Shown: in pieces, positions 16,205-24,867 of the stretch
How the letters are laid out: each line of letters opens with the position of its first letter
How positions within the stretch are numbered: position 1 is the first letter of the stretch
Translations under genes and position numbers: made by a program
DNA from: Paraburkholderia tuberum STM678
Lineage (GTDB): Bacteria; Pseudomonadota; Gammaproteobacteria; Burkholderiales; Burkholderiaceae
Assembly (NCBI RefSeq): GCF_902833905.1
Contig: NZ_CADFGP010000048.1
Coordinates: 1-56,521, forward strand
Length of the DNA stretch: 56,521 nt
Direction: 5' to 3'
Notes under the pieces: generated by a model
Told to the model about the DNA's origin: nothing
What the model saw: only the letters and a program-made list of their open reading frames with translations
Databases searched by the model: none

Positions 16205-16605
16205 AGGTTTCCCTTGTGGTATGGATAAATGACCGCCGGTCTTTTGCCGACTCGCCTTTGAAGGTTTCATGCCTCGGAATTTGACGGCGAGATTAACACA
16301 AAATAGAAAGGCTGGATAAGCAACCGGAAAAAATTAATTTAAATTCGTTTCAAAAAGTTTCCTGCGCTGCTTTTGGGTCGGACTACGGCCTTTCTAATCG
16401 CTGATTTCGCATGTCGCTAAAAAAGTCCACTCATCTGCATATTTACACGATTTGACTATCAAGAAATGAGACTTGAGCGGTCCATTGCACATCGAACATT
16501 TCACGGCATGAAAGCTTTGGCTTGGATAAGCCGCGCACTATTGAGACAAAGACCCCGTTCGTCGCGACTGGCGCATGCGCGTTTTCTCGATAAATGATAA
16601 ATACT
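16205..16605. other. AT-rich intergenic region upstream of the H-NS-like gene
   Basis: No gene visible. Contains A/T tracts (for example AAAAAATTAATTTAAATT near 16329) unlike the surrounding GC-rich DNA. It probably carries the promoter of the H-NS-like gene, and could be a nucleation site for the protein itself. Confidence 0.5.
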
Positions 16606-17268
16606 TTAATCCGCATGCCGCTCGATGCAGACTTCGAGCGCGGCGTGCAATGTCCCGGTATCGGACCGGGCGCCATCGAATGCGAAACGGTGGCGCACGC
16701 CGTTGCGTTTCAGATCGGCGCCATAACGGTCGACACCCAGCAATTCGACGCCGCCCGCGCCACTCAGCCGGCGACCGAATTCCGCGATCAGCGCGTCCTC
16801 CTCGCTGACTGCAAGCGGCGGCAGCGGATCGAGTTCGGCGCCATCGAGCCAGCCCATCGCGCCAAAGCCGCCGATGTAGCGCAGCCGCTCGACCTCCATG
16901 ATCCAGAACGTGAAATCGCCCAGCATCAGGTAGCGCTCCGCGTCCGGGTGATAGCGCAGGTAGCGCCGCGCCAGTTCCGGGCTCGAGCCGACCGGCTCGA
17001 AGCGGCCAAGCAGCGTGACGCGCTGGCCGCCCAGCACGTCGCCGTCGGGTGCGTCGACGGCCAGAAAACCGGCGCGCGGATCGGTGTGCAGGTTGTGCGT
17101 GTGCTCCGCGAGCCGGCTTACGAGGATCGTCGGACGATGCCGCGCGTCCGGCGCGAACGGCAGCACCGACGGATACGGAAAGCCCTCGGGCTGGCGAGCA
17201 TGGGTGGCGAGCGTGCCGACCGTGGCCGTGTGCAGCAGATGCAGCGGAGCGTGAGCCGGAATGTTCAA
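16606..17268 (-). CDS. HugZ-like PPOX-fold protein with DUF2470 domain
   Basis: 220 aa if started at TTG 17268 (MNIPAHAPLHLLHTATVGTLAT), with GAGG nine bases upstream. No ATG precedes the conserved N-terminus in frame, and the frame stays open far upstream only as a high-GC antisense artefact. N-terminal split-barrel flavin-reductase-like domain (PYPSVLPFAPD, RAGFLAVD), C-terminal DUF2470 (EEDALIAEFGRRLS, GVDRYGADLKRNG, RHRFAF), the combination seen in HugZ/HutZ haem-degrading and related proteins. Exact reaction unknown. No haem-transport genes nearby. Confidence 0.8.
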   Translation of the reverse strand: MNIPAHAPLHLLHTATVGTLATHARQPEGFPYPSVLPFAPDARHRPTILVSRLAEHTHNLHTDPRAGFLAVDAPDGDVLGGQRVTLLGRFEPVGSSPELARRYLRYHPDAERYLMLGDFTFWIMEVERLRYIGGFGAMGWLDGAELDPLPPLAVSEEDALIAEFGRRLSGAGGVELLGVDRYGADLKRNGVRHRFAFDGARSDTGTLHAALEVCIERHAD

Positions 17269-17517
17269 CTGAGCGTTCCTCGGTGAATTAGGAATGAACG
17301 GAAAGCGGTGAGCGGCAGAAAAGCCGCCGCGCGGCAATGCAAAAACCAACTGCGGCGTGCCACGGCATGAAAGCCGGCAATACCGCCAGGTTGCATCCCC
17401 CAGCCTATCAATCGTATGCGCCCGATCCCACGGCTCCAAGCATTCGCCACCACGCTTCGATAGAATCGAAGATCCGCTTTCAATGCGCTTTCTCGCGCAC
17501 TTCGCTTCGAGACCTCC

Positions 17518-18732
17518 GTGCCCGATCACCAAGCCTCCGAATTCGCCGTCCTGCCCGCCGCGCATCGCAATCTGTCCGTCACCGCACGGCAACGCGCACG
17601 CATTGCCACGATGGCGGTATTTTTCATCGCCGGCATGATGTACGCGTCGTGGGGCGTGCACGTGCCGACGGTGCGCGACCGCTTCCATCTGAATCCGGCG
17701 ATGCTGTCGTTCGCGTTGTTCGCGGTGGCGGGCGGATCGATCGGCGCGATGGTGACCAATGCGTCGTGGATCGCGCGGGTCGGCACGCGCCGCGCCTGCC
17801 TGACCGGCGGCCTCGCGATGGCCGCCTGCGCCGCGCTGATCCTCGTCGTGCCGGCGTACTGGATCGTGCTGATCGTGCTGGCCGTCTTCGGCGCGGGCAT
17901 GGCCACGCTCGACGTCGCGATGAACGCCGAAGCGAGCGCCGTCGAAAAGGCGCTCGGCAAGCCGATCATGTCGTCGCTGCATGGGATGTTCAGCCTTGGC
18001 GGCATGTTCGGCGCGGCGGTGGGCGGGGCGCTGCTGTCGCGCGGCATGGCGCCGGCTGTGCACCTCGCGCTCGCCGCGGCGGCCAGCGCGCTCGTGCTGG
18101 TGCTCGCGTGCCCGTCGGTGCTCCCGCACGTGCCGCACGCCGAGCATCCCGATGCCGCGACGCCGCGCGCGAGCCGCTGGCGCTCGCCGGCGTTGTGGGC
18201 GCTCGGCACGATGGCGCTGGTCGCGCTGATCGCCGAAGGCGCGATGTACGACTGGGCCACGGTCTATATGCGCGATGTCGTGCTCTCGACGCCCGCGCTC
18301 GCCAGCGCCGCCTACGCGGCGTTTTCCGGCGGCATGGCAGCAGCGCGTTTTGCCGGCGACGCGGTGCGCGCCCGCTTCGGCGCGCCGCAACTCGTGATGA
18401 TCAGTGCGGCGCTCGCCTGCGCCGGGATGGTCGACGCGCTGCTGCTGCCGAATCCGGTGGCCGCGCTCGCCGGCTTTGCGCTGATCGGCCTGGGCCTCGC
18501 GAACATGATGCCGGTGCTGTTCGCGGCGGCCGCGAGCGTGAAAGGCATCCACGCGGCCGAGGGGCTCGCGCACGTCGCGGGGCTGGCCTATTTCGGGTTG
18601 CTGCTCGGACCGGTGATCATCGGTGCGGTCGCGCAGGTGACCAATCTGACGATCGGGCTGTCGGTCGTCGCCGTGTGCGCCGCGATGATCGCGCTCGTCG
18701 GGCCGAAGGTGCTGCGGCGTTTGAAGATCTGA
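17518..18732 (+). CDS. MFS transporter (YbjJ/fucose-permease-like)
   Basis: 404 aa starting at GTG 17518; alternative internal starts exist. Twelve hydrophobic segments by eye. Typical short-loop MFS features: MMYASWGVHVPTVRDRFHLN after TM1, GTRRACLTGG in loop 2-3, GMATLDVAMNAEASAVEK in TM5, LHGMFSLGGMFGA. The DVAMNxEA stretch is characteristic of the YbjJ-like subgroup. Substrate unknown. Followed by a strong terminator. Confidence 0.88.
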   Translation: MPDHQASEFAVLPAAHRNLSVTARQRARIATMAVFFIAGMMYASWGVHVPTVRDRFHLNPAMLSFALFAVAGGSIGAMVTNASWIARVGTRRACLTGGLAMAACAALILVVPAYWIVLIVLAVFGAGMATLDVAMNAEASAVEKALGKPIMSSLHGMFSLGGMFGAAVGGALLSRGMAPAVHLALAAAASALVLVLACPSVLPHVPHAEHPDAATPRASRWRSPALWALGTMALVALIAEGAMYDWATVYMRDVVLSTPALASAAYAAFSGGMAAARFAGDAVRARFGAPQLVMISAALACAGMVDALLLPNPVAALAGFALIGLGLANMMPVLFAAAASVKGIHAAEGLAHVAGLAYFGLLLGPVIIGAVAQVTNLTIGLSVVAVCAAMIALVGPKVLRRLKI

Positions 18733-18753
18733 CGCAAACGCAACGCCAAAAAG

Positions 18754-18789
18754 AAGAGGCACGCAAGCCTGACGGCCCACGTGCCTCTT
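18754..18789. terminator. Bidirectional terminator between MFS gene and livK
   Basis: 10-bp stem AAGAGGCACG / CGTGCCTCTT with a 16-base loop between convergent genes. Flanking A/T residues on both sides (CCAAAAAG before, TTT after). Confidence 0.85.
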
Positions 18790-18838
18790 TGGCGGCAAAT
18801 CGAAGTGCGGCCCGACGCCGCCTTCGACCACACCGAAT

Positions 18839-19984
18839 TTACATCTTCACGACGTCGAGCAGCGTCTTCTTGCCTTGCTTGTAGTCGTACAGCGAGATCA
18901 CGCCGTGCTGCAGGTCGCCCTTCGAGTCGAACGTCGTTTCGCCGATCACGCCCTTGTAGTCGGTCGTCGGCATCGCTGCCAGGATCTTCGCCGGATCGGT
19001 CGAGTTAGCGCGCTTCATCGCGTCGACGATGATGTACACCGCGTCATACGTGAACGGCGCGTAAATCTGGATCGGCTGGCCGAAGCGCTTCTCGTACTTC
19101 GTTTCGAACGCCTTGCCGCCCGCCATCTTTTCGAGCGCCATGCCGGCTTCCGAGCAGACGATGTTGTCGGTTGCGTCGCCGGCCAGGTCCGACAGCTTGT
19201 CGGTACACACGCCGTCACCTGCCAGCACCTTCGCGCGCAGGCCGAGCTGCTTCGCCTGCTTGGCGAACGGGCCGCCGGTCGCGTCCATGCCGCCGTACAT
19301 GATCGCGTCGGGATTTTCACCCTTGATCTTCGTCAGAATCGCGCGGAAGTCGACGGCCTTGTCGTTCGTCGCGTCGTGCGACACGACCTTCATACCGAGC
19401 GACTTCGCCGTCTTCTCGAATTCGTTCGCGAGACCCTGGCCGTAAGCGGTCGAGTCGTCGACGATCGCGACGCTCTTCACCTTCATGCCCTTCGCCGCGT
19501 AGTTCGCGAGAGCCGGGCCTTGCTGAGCATCGGTCGCGACGACGCGGTAGGTCGTCTTGAAGCCTTGCTGCGTGTAGGCCGGGTTCGTTGCCGACGGCGA
19601 GATCTGCACGATGCCCGCATCGCTATAGATCTTCGATGCCGGGATCGAGGTGCCCGAGTTCAGGTGGCCGACCACGGCGACGACCTTGTCGTCGACGAGC
19701 TTCTGCGCAACCTGCGTGGCCGTGCGGGGGTCGGCCGCGTCGTCCTGCGCGTCGAGTTGCAGCGTGATCTTCTGGCCGCCGATCGTCAGACCCTTCGCGT
19801 TGATTTCCTCAATGGCGAGGCGTGCGCCGTTTTCGTTGTCTTTACCCAGGTGAGCGATACCGCCAGTCAACGGCGCGACGTGACCGATCTTCACGACCGT
19901 GTCGGCCGCGGCCGATGTTGCCAACGTCGCGAACAGCACCGCCGCAGCGCTGATCGGCAACAGCTTTTGAATCTTGATGTTCAT
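18839..19984 (-). CDS. livK: Branched-chain amino acid ABC transporter substrate-binding protein
   Basis: 381 aa with a signal peptide of about 27 residues (ending SAAADTVVKIGH). Type I periplasmic binding protein of the Leu/Ile/Val family: GHVAPLTGGIAHLGKDNENGARLA, VVGHLNSGTSIPASKIY, ISPSATNPAYT, YRVVATDAQQGPALANYA, APFTYDAVYIIVDAM. Captures branched-chain amino acids for a LivHMGF-type importer, whose other subunits are not adjacent, as is common for extra livK copies. Ends just before the bidirectional terminator. A 450-base upstream region carries palindromes that may be regulatory. Confidence 0.93.
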   Translation of the reverse strand: MNIKIQKLLPISAAAVLFATLATSAAADTVVKIGHVAPLTGGIAHLGKDNENGARLAIEEINAKGLTIGGQKITLQLDAQDDAADPRTATQVAQKLVDDKVVAVVGHLNSGTSIPASKIYSDAGIVQISPSATNPAYTQQGFKTTYRVVATDAQQGPALANYAAKGMKVKSVAIVDDSTAYGQGLANEFEKTAKSLGMKVVSHDATNDKAVDFRAILTKIKGENPDAIMYGGMDATGGPFAKQAKQLGLRAKVLAGDGVCTDKLSDLAGDATDNIVCSEAGMALEKMAGGKAFETKYEKRFGQPIQIYAPFTYDAVYIIVDAMKRANSTDPAKILAAMPTTDYKGVIGETTFDSKGDLQHGVISLYDYKQGKKTLLDVVKM

Positions 19985-20435
19985 GTAAGTCTCCAGTTTC
20001 GGTCAAAACAACGTAATCGCCCTGTGCCCCGCTTCCCCTACACGTGTCGCTCAGTCCCGTGGACGACCACGCCGGTTGCATCGTTCATGCACTTGGCCAG
20101 TACGTTTACCGGACTGTTTGTGACAGTTGGCAAACCGTACTTGCGCGCAAGTGTAGGCCATCAAATTAATTTGCGGGAATTTTTTGAGAAAGTGGGAACA
20201 ACACTAATAGCGCAGTTCCCGGGCGAACCGCTCGTGGCTTGGGCGAGCGGACCGGAAAGCCCCAGCCCATGCGGGTTTCCGCTAATTAGGAAGTTTCTCC
20301 GCGGGCGCGGATTTAGCCATTTTCCGGCTTCTGTCACATATGATTCGAAGGGTTTTTCAACTCAAAAATGTGGCGTGCCGCACAGGATTGTGAGTGCGGT
20401 AAAAAACTTAAATCAGCCTTAAATCGGCCATGCAA
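19985..20435. other. Promoter/leader region of livK with several palindromes
   Basis: No gene visible in about 450 bases. Notable symmetry: ACTTGCGCGCAAGT (perfect 14-bp palindrome, 20139-20152), ACTGT/ACAGT (20113-20127), CCGCTCG/CGAGCGG (20228-20250) followed at once by a second hairpin GGAAA.CCC/GGG.TTTCC (about 20254-20281). The first two lie at operator distance from livK. The last two could be RNA hairpins or terminators for the divergent side. Confidence 0.45.
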
Positions 20436-21539
20436 TCAACGCAAGAACGCGGCGATTCGCACGGAGGCCGCCTGCCATTCCTGCTCGAGCTGCGCCATCA
20501 GTTCGATCGCGCCAATTGCTTCGGCGCGCGTGTGGCCAAGCGGCGCACCCTGCCCCGCCCACAACGACAGGTAATCGCCGTTCTGCGCACGCGCCGCGTT
20601 TTGCCGCAGCGCCTGCGTCAACGCGTTTTGCACCGGATACGGCGCGATGCTGTCCGCCGATTCGCGCAAACGTTGTATCAACGGATTGCGGATGCCGCGC
20701 GCGTGGCGGCCCGTGATCGCGCGCGTCACCGTGGTCGAGGTATCTGACATGCCGCGCACGCGGGTTTTCCATGCCTCGGGGATCGCGCTCTCGCGGGTGG
20801 TCAGAAACGCGGTGCCCATCACCGCGGCTTGCGCACCGAGCGCGAGTGCCGCGACGATGCCGCGACCGTCCATGATGCCGCCGGCCGCGAGCACCGGCAG
20901 CCCGGTCGCGTCGACCAGTTGCGGCACGAGCGCCATCGTGCCCACCAGCGCATCTTCGAATGCGCCGATGAACGTGCCGCGATGCGCGCCCGCCTCCGCG
21001 CCTTGCGCGGCGACGGCATCGGCGCCCGCATCGCGCCACGCGATGCCTTCGGCAACATGCGTCGCAGTCCCAACTACATAGCTGCCGCTCGCGTGCAAAC
21101 GCTCGACGTCGTCCGCTGCTAGCAGACCGAACGTAAAGCCGGCGACCGGCACCCGCAATTCGATCAGCGTTTCCAGTTGCGCGCGAAAGTCAGGCGCATA
21201 GCGTGCGAGCGGCTGTCCCGGCGGCAAGCCGAGATCGGCGCGCAGCGGATCGATTGCGTCGAGCGCGCGGCGCACGGTGGCTTCAACGGGCGAGACCGGA
21301 TCGAGCACGAACAGATTCACGCCGAACGGGCGATCGGTCAGCGCGCGAATCGCCGCGACCTCGCTCGCGATCTTCTCGGGCGCGAGCGCCGCCCCCGCTA
21401 GAAAACCAAGTCCGCCCGCATTGGATACCGCCGCGACGAGCGCCGGCGTCGTCGCGCCGCCGGCCATCGGCGCCTGCACGACGGGTAACCGCATCTGGAA
21501 GTGCTCGGCGAACGGCGTCACGAAACTGCCTTCATTCAT
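20436..21539 (-). CDS. Nitronate monooxygenase (2-nitropropane dioxygenase family)
   Basis: 367 aa from ATG 21539, preceded by AAGGAAA at normal spacing; TTG 21560 is rejected. FMN TIM barrel: LPVVQAPMAGGATTPALVAAVSNAGGLGFL, FGVNLFVL, GADAVAAQGAEAGAHRG (the catalytic-His region AGAHRG), LAAGGIMDGRGI, and MGTAFLTTRES for phosphate binding. Oxidises alkyl nitronates such as propionate-3-nitronate to the carbonyl plus nitrite. Stands alone. Confidence 0.9.
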   Translation of the reverse strand: MNEGSFVTPFAEHFQMRLPVVQAPMAGGATTPALVAAVSNAGGLGFLAGAALAPEKIASEVAAIRALTDRPFGVNLFVLDPVSPVEATVRRALDAIDPLRADLGLPPGQPLARYAPDFRAQLETLIELRVPVAGFTFGLLAADDVERLHASGSYVVGTATHVAEGIAWRDAGADAVAAQGAEAGAHRGTFIGAFEDALVGTMALVPQLVDATGLPVLAAGGIMDGRGIVAALALGAQAAVMGTAFLTTRESAIPEAWKTRVRGMSDTSTTVTRAITGRHARGIRNPLIQRLRESADSIAPYPVQNALTQALRQNAARAQNGDYLSLWAGQGAPLGHTRAEAIGAIELMAQLEQEWQAASVRIAAFLR

Positions 21540-21860
21540 GTTCGTTTCCTTGCGGCGCAAAGCCGTCGATGTGCTGATTCATGGGCTCGCCAACATGTTC
21601 GCGAGATGCGCTGACACGCGCGAGCCATCACGCGCTGACTGTACCGACACGCGCCATCGCGGAGAAATGAATTATCGAGATCGTTTCAATCGCCTGACGA
21701 GAATCGAAGCACTTCGCATCACCCGCGAGGCCCCGTCCCGCCTCTCTGCAAGGCGATTCTTTTGATGGCAAACTAACCGCCCGTTGCAGGGCCTCGTGGC
21801 CTTGAGCGTTTCGTACACACCGACCTCGCGCGGCGGTCGCGCGAGTCAATGGAGAACAGC

Positions 21861-22559
21861 ATGAGCACGACTTCCCGATGGATCGACATCCCCGCCGGCA
21901 ACGACAGTTTCGGCGGCTACCTCGCGCTGCCGAAGGGCGGCAAGGGACCGGCCGTCATCATCATTCAGGAAATCTTCGGCGTGAACGGCCATATCCGCTC
22001 GGTCGCGGATCAGTACGCGCAGGACGGCTATGTCGCGCTCGCCCCGGACGTGTTCTGGCGCGTGCAGCCGCGCGTCGAATTGACGTACGACGGCAAGGAT
22101 CGCGAAAAGGGCATCGAGCTGATGCAGAAAACCAAGGTCGACGACGCGGTCGCCGATCTCGGCGCCGCTGCGGCCGCCTTGCGCGCGCTGCCGGAAGTGA
22201 CCGGCAAGATCGCGGCGATCGGCTACTGCTTCGGCGGCCGTCTCGCCTATCTGGCCGCGGCGGCCGGTTCGGTCGACGCCGCTGTCGCCTACTACGGCGG
22301 CGGCATCCATAACCATCTCGACAAGGCCGCGAACATCAAGGTGCCGATGCAGTTCCACTACGGCGAGCTCGACGCGCATATTCTGCCGTCGGACATCGGC
22401 CAGATTCAGGAGCGCTTCGCGGGTCGCGGCGACGTGCAATTCAACATCTACCCGAACGCCGACCACGGTTTCAACTGCTCGGAGCGTGCATCGTACAACC
22501 AGCACGCGTCGGCATTGGCGCATGGCCGCACGCTGACGTTCCTCGGCGAGCGGATGTAA
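21861..22559 (+). CDS. Dienelactone hydrolase family protein
   Basis: 232 aa from ATG 21861, with GGAG six bases upstream. The in-frame ATG at 21849 lies within that ribosome binding site context. Alpha/beta-hydrolase with the complete DLH triad: C123 in GYCFGGR, D171 in GELDAH, H202 in NADHGF. IIIQEIFGVNGHIR supplies the family Glu near the oxyanion region. Hydrolyses dienelactone or related carboxymethylene butenolides. No aromatic-degradation genes nearby, so the natural substrate is open. Confidence 0.9.
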   Translation: MSTTSRWIDIPAGNDSFGGYLALPKGGKGPAVIIIQEIFGVNGHIRSVADQYAQDGYVALAPDVFWRVQPRVELTYDGKDREKGIELMQKTKVDDAVADLGAAAAALRALPEVTGKIAAIGYCFGGRLAYLAAAAGSVDAAVAYYGGGIHNHLDKAANIKVPMQFHYGELDAHILPSDIGQIQERFAGRGDVQFNIYPNADHGFNCSERASYNQHASALAHGRTLTFLGERM

Positions 22560-22681
22560 TCCGCGGTTCCGGTATTCAGCCGGCCCCGCCGCGTTGCGCA
22601 TGTGATCGCACGCTCGCGCATTTGAAGTGCGCATTCGGATTCACACGAGTCACGTCGGCGCTCAACTCGGGTACTCTGTGC

Positions 22682-22714
22682 AAGACGGCGTGTCGGCCGA
22701 CACGCCGTCTTTTC
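22682..22714 (+). terminator. 30-bp perfect palindrome terminator
   Basis: Bases 22682-22711 are identical to their reverse complement (AAGACGGCGTGTCGG and its mirror), followed by further T. Forms a stem of about 13 bp with a GGCC loop and a T-run: an exceptionally strong rho-independent terminator 120 bases after the dienelactone hydrolase gene. Confidence 0.9.
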
Positions 22715-22801
22715 ACATGTGCGACGCCCGGGCGGGGCAACGCGATGCCGAGCGAAACGCCTCAGTCGCGCGTGCATGGCCGGCCACGAATTCGACGCAG
22801 C

Positions 22802-24358
22802 ATGCCAACCGACCGCGAGGGCTCAACCGACGTGCAATCAGACTATCTCGCTCATGACGCCATCGGCCTCGCCGAACTCGTGCGCACGCGCCAGGTCAGC
22901 GCGCGCGAATTGATCGACGTCGCGATCTCGCGCACCGAGGCCGTCAATCCCGCGATCAACGCGGTCGTTCTGAAGGACTACGATGCGGCCCGCCAACGTG
23001 CGTCGCGCGAAGACGAGAATCGCGCGAATACCGTCGACGGCGCGAACGGAACGGACAACTGCGCCGCCCACGCCGCGCTCGCCGGCGTGCCGTTCCTGAT
23101 CAAGGATCTCGGCGCGCCCGTTGCGGGACTGCCCATGGCAATGGGCAGCCGACACTACCGCCACTTCATTCCGACGCAGGATGCGCCGGTCGTCGCGCTC
23201 GCGAAAGCGGCGGGTTTGAATATCTTCGCGAAGACCAGCACGTCCGAGCTCGGCCAGATGCCTTATACGGAGCCCGAACTATTTGGCGCGTGCCGTAATC
23301 CGTGGAATATCGATCACACGCCGGGCGGTTCGAGCGGCGGCGCGGCGGCGGCGGTCGCTGCCGGCATCGTACCGCTCGCGCATGCGTCGGACGGCGGCGG
23401 CTCGATCCGGATTCCGGCGTCGTGCTGCGGACTGTTCGGCCTGAAACCCTCGCGCGGTCGCGTGCCGCGCGCGGCGCAGGCCAGCGCCGGCGAACTCGGC
23501 ATCGATCACGCCGTGTCGCGCAGCGTGCGCGACAGCGCGTTGCTGCTCGATCTGCTGGCCGGCAACGCCGAGCGGCCGAGCGGCGCGCCCGGCACCTTTC
23601 TCGGCGCGACGCGCGAGCCGTGCAAACCGCTGACGATCGCCTACGTGACCGAGCCGATGCTCGCGCCGTCGTTATCGGCCGATGCGCGCGCCGCGCTCGA
23701 CGACGCCGCGCAACTCGCGAGCTCACTCGGCCATCGTCTGGAGCCGGTGTCGCTCGGCGTCGATTTCGCGGCGGTCCGTCATGCGTTCCTCACGCTGTGG
23801 TCGGTGACCGCCGAGGACCTCGTGCTGAACGCGGAGCGCATCACCGGCCACAAGCCAACGCGCGGCGAGTTCGAAATTTCGACATGGGCGATGGCGCACG
23901 TCGGCCGCAAGCTCGGCGAGCAGGGCTTGCCGGCCGCGCTCGACGAACAGCGCCGCATCACCGCGCGTCTGACCGACCTGCTGAACCGCTACGACGTGCT
24001 GTTGTGCGCGACGCTCGCGTCCGCGCCGATCAAGATCGGCGAGATGCGACCAAGCTCGGTCGAGCGCATGCAGATGCGCGCGGTCACCACGATACCGCTA
24101 GAACGATTGATGAAGAAACTGCTGTTCGAAGCGTCGAACAAGGCGTTCGCGTGGGCCGGATGCACGGAGCTGTTCAATCTGAGCGGCCAGCCGGCGATGT
24201 CGGTGCCTTTGTACTGGAATGCGCGCGGGCTGCCGATCGGCGTGCAGTTCGCGGCGCGTACCGGCGGCGAGGCGACTCTGTTCAGACTCGCCGCGCAACT
24301 CGAGGCGGCACGGCCGTGGTTCGACAAGCGGCCGCCATTGATGAATGCGCGCCGCTAA
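22802..24358 (+). CDS. Amidase signature (AS) family amidase
   Basis: 518 aa from ATG 22802. GTG 22832 and ATG 22745 are alternatives, and the region shows no clear ribosome binding site. Complete Ser-cisSer-Lys triad: K101 (FLIKDLG), S177 (PGGSSGG) and S201 (GGGSIRIP), with the same 24-residue spacing as in fatty-acid amide hydrolase. C-terminal region FNLSGQPAMSVPL ... GLPIGVQF is typical of the family. Hydrolyses an unknown carboxamide. Single gene preceded by the strong palindromic terminator. Confidence 0.9.
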   Translation: MPTDREGSTDVQSDYLAHDAIGLAELVRTRQVSARELIDVAISRTEAVNPAINAVVLKDYDAARQRASREDENRANTVDGANGTDNCAAHAALAGVPFLIKDLGAPVAGLPMAMGSRHYRHFIPTQDAPVVALAKAAGLNIFAKTSTSELGQMPYTEPELFGACRNPWNIDHTPGGSSGGAAAAVAAGIVPLAHASDGGGSIRIPASCCGLFGLKPSRGRVPRAAQASAGELGIDHAVSRSVRDSALLLDLLAGNAERPSGAPGTFLGATREPCKPLTIAYVTEPMLAPSLSADARAALDDAAQLASSLGHRLEPVSLGVDFAAVRHAFLTLWSVTAEDLVLNAERITGHKPTRGEFEISTWAMAHVGRKLGEQGLPAALDEQRRITARLTDLLNRYDVLLCATLASAPIKIGEMRPSSVERMQMRAVTTIPLERLMKKLLFEASNKAFAWAGCTELFNLSGQPAMSVPLYWNARGLPIGVQFAARTGGEATLFRLAAQLEAARPWFDKRPPLMNARR

Positions 24359-24423
24359 TAGTCCAGCGGCCCGCTGCAATGAAGCTTTGAAAAACCGGCC
24401 CGGCTTGCGCCGCGCAGGCTTGA

Positions 24424-24735
24424 TCAGGCCTTCTTGTTATAGGCGCTGCACCATCCCGTGGCCGCGACCTGCTTGCCCGCGAACATCGGGCAGCCGCCGT
24501 AGGCGTCGCCCGCCTTGCCCTGGAAGAAGCTGCAGTTGCTGCATTGCTCGCCAGGCGTGTATTTGGCGAATTTCGCCTTGTCGACCTTGCTCGCGTCCGC
24601 CTTGTAGCCAAGCGCCTGCGCGGTCGGATCGGTTTCGGAGACTTTCGGCGCGTCGGCGAACGCCTGGCGCGACAGCGCGAGCGTCGATGCCACACCGATG
24701 CTGGCGATCAAAAACGTACGACGGGAAGAACTCAT
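24424..24735 (-). CDS. High-potential iron-sulfur protein (HiPIP)
   Basis: 103 aa. Twin-arginine signal SRRTFLIAS with cleavage around AFA-D (about residue 27), so exported folded by Tat. Four Cys ligands of the [4Fe-4S] cluster at 65, 68, 82 and 96 (CSNC, GGCPMF, GWCSAY) with the family spacing. Periplasmic one-electron carrier, in non-phototrophs often linked to terminal oxidases or thiosulfate/iron oxidation. No redox partner adjacent. Confidence 0.95.
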   Translation of the reverse strand: MSSSRRTFLIASIGVASTLALSRQAFADAPKVSETDPTAQALGYKADASKVDKAKFAKYTPGEQCSNCSFFQGKAGDAYGGCPMFAGKQVAATGWCSAYNKKA

Positions 24736-24867
24736 GGGGACTCACTCCATTTATATGGGAATCAACGCCGTTCTGATGACAGCGTTCGCCAAGCATAGCA
24801 ACGTAGCCGTCGCCCGTGATATTCCAAATGCTAAAGATAAGCGGATCGGTACGGTGCAAACGCGGCC

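Noticed and set aside
16606..18831. A 741-codon open frame on the minus strand running through the MFS gene
   Set aside because: Only the last 220 codons look like a protein. The rest is His/Arg-rich antisense of the MFS gene, a common artefact of GC-rich DNA.
20228..20281. Riboswitch upstream of livK
   Set aside because: Two simple adjacent hairpins are seen, but no conserved aptamer sequence of any known class.
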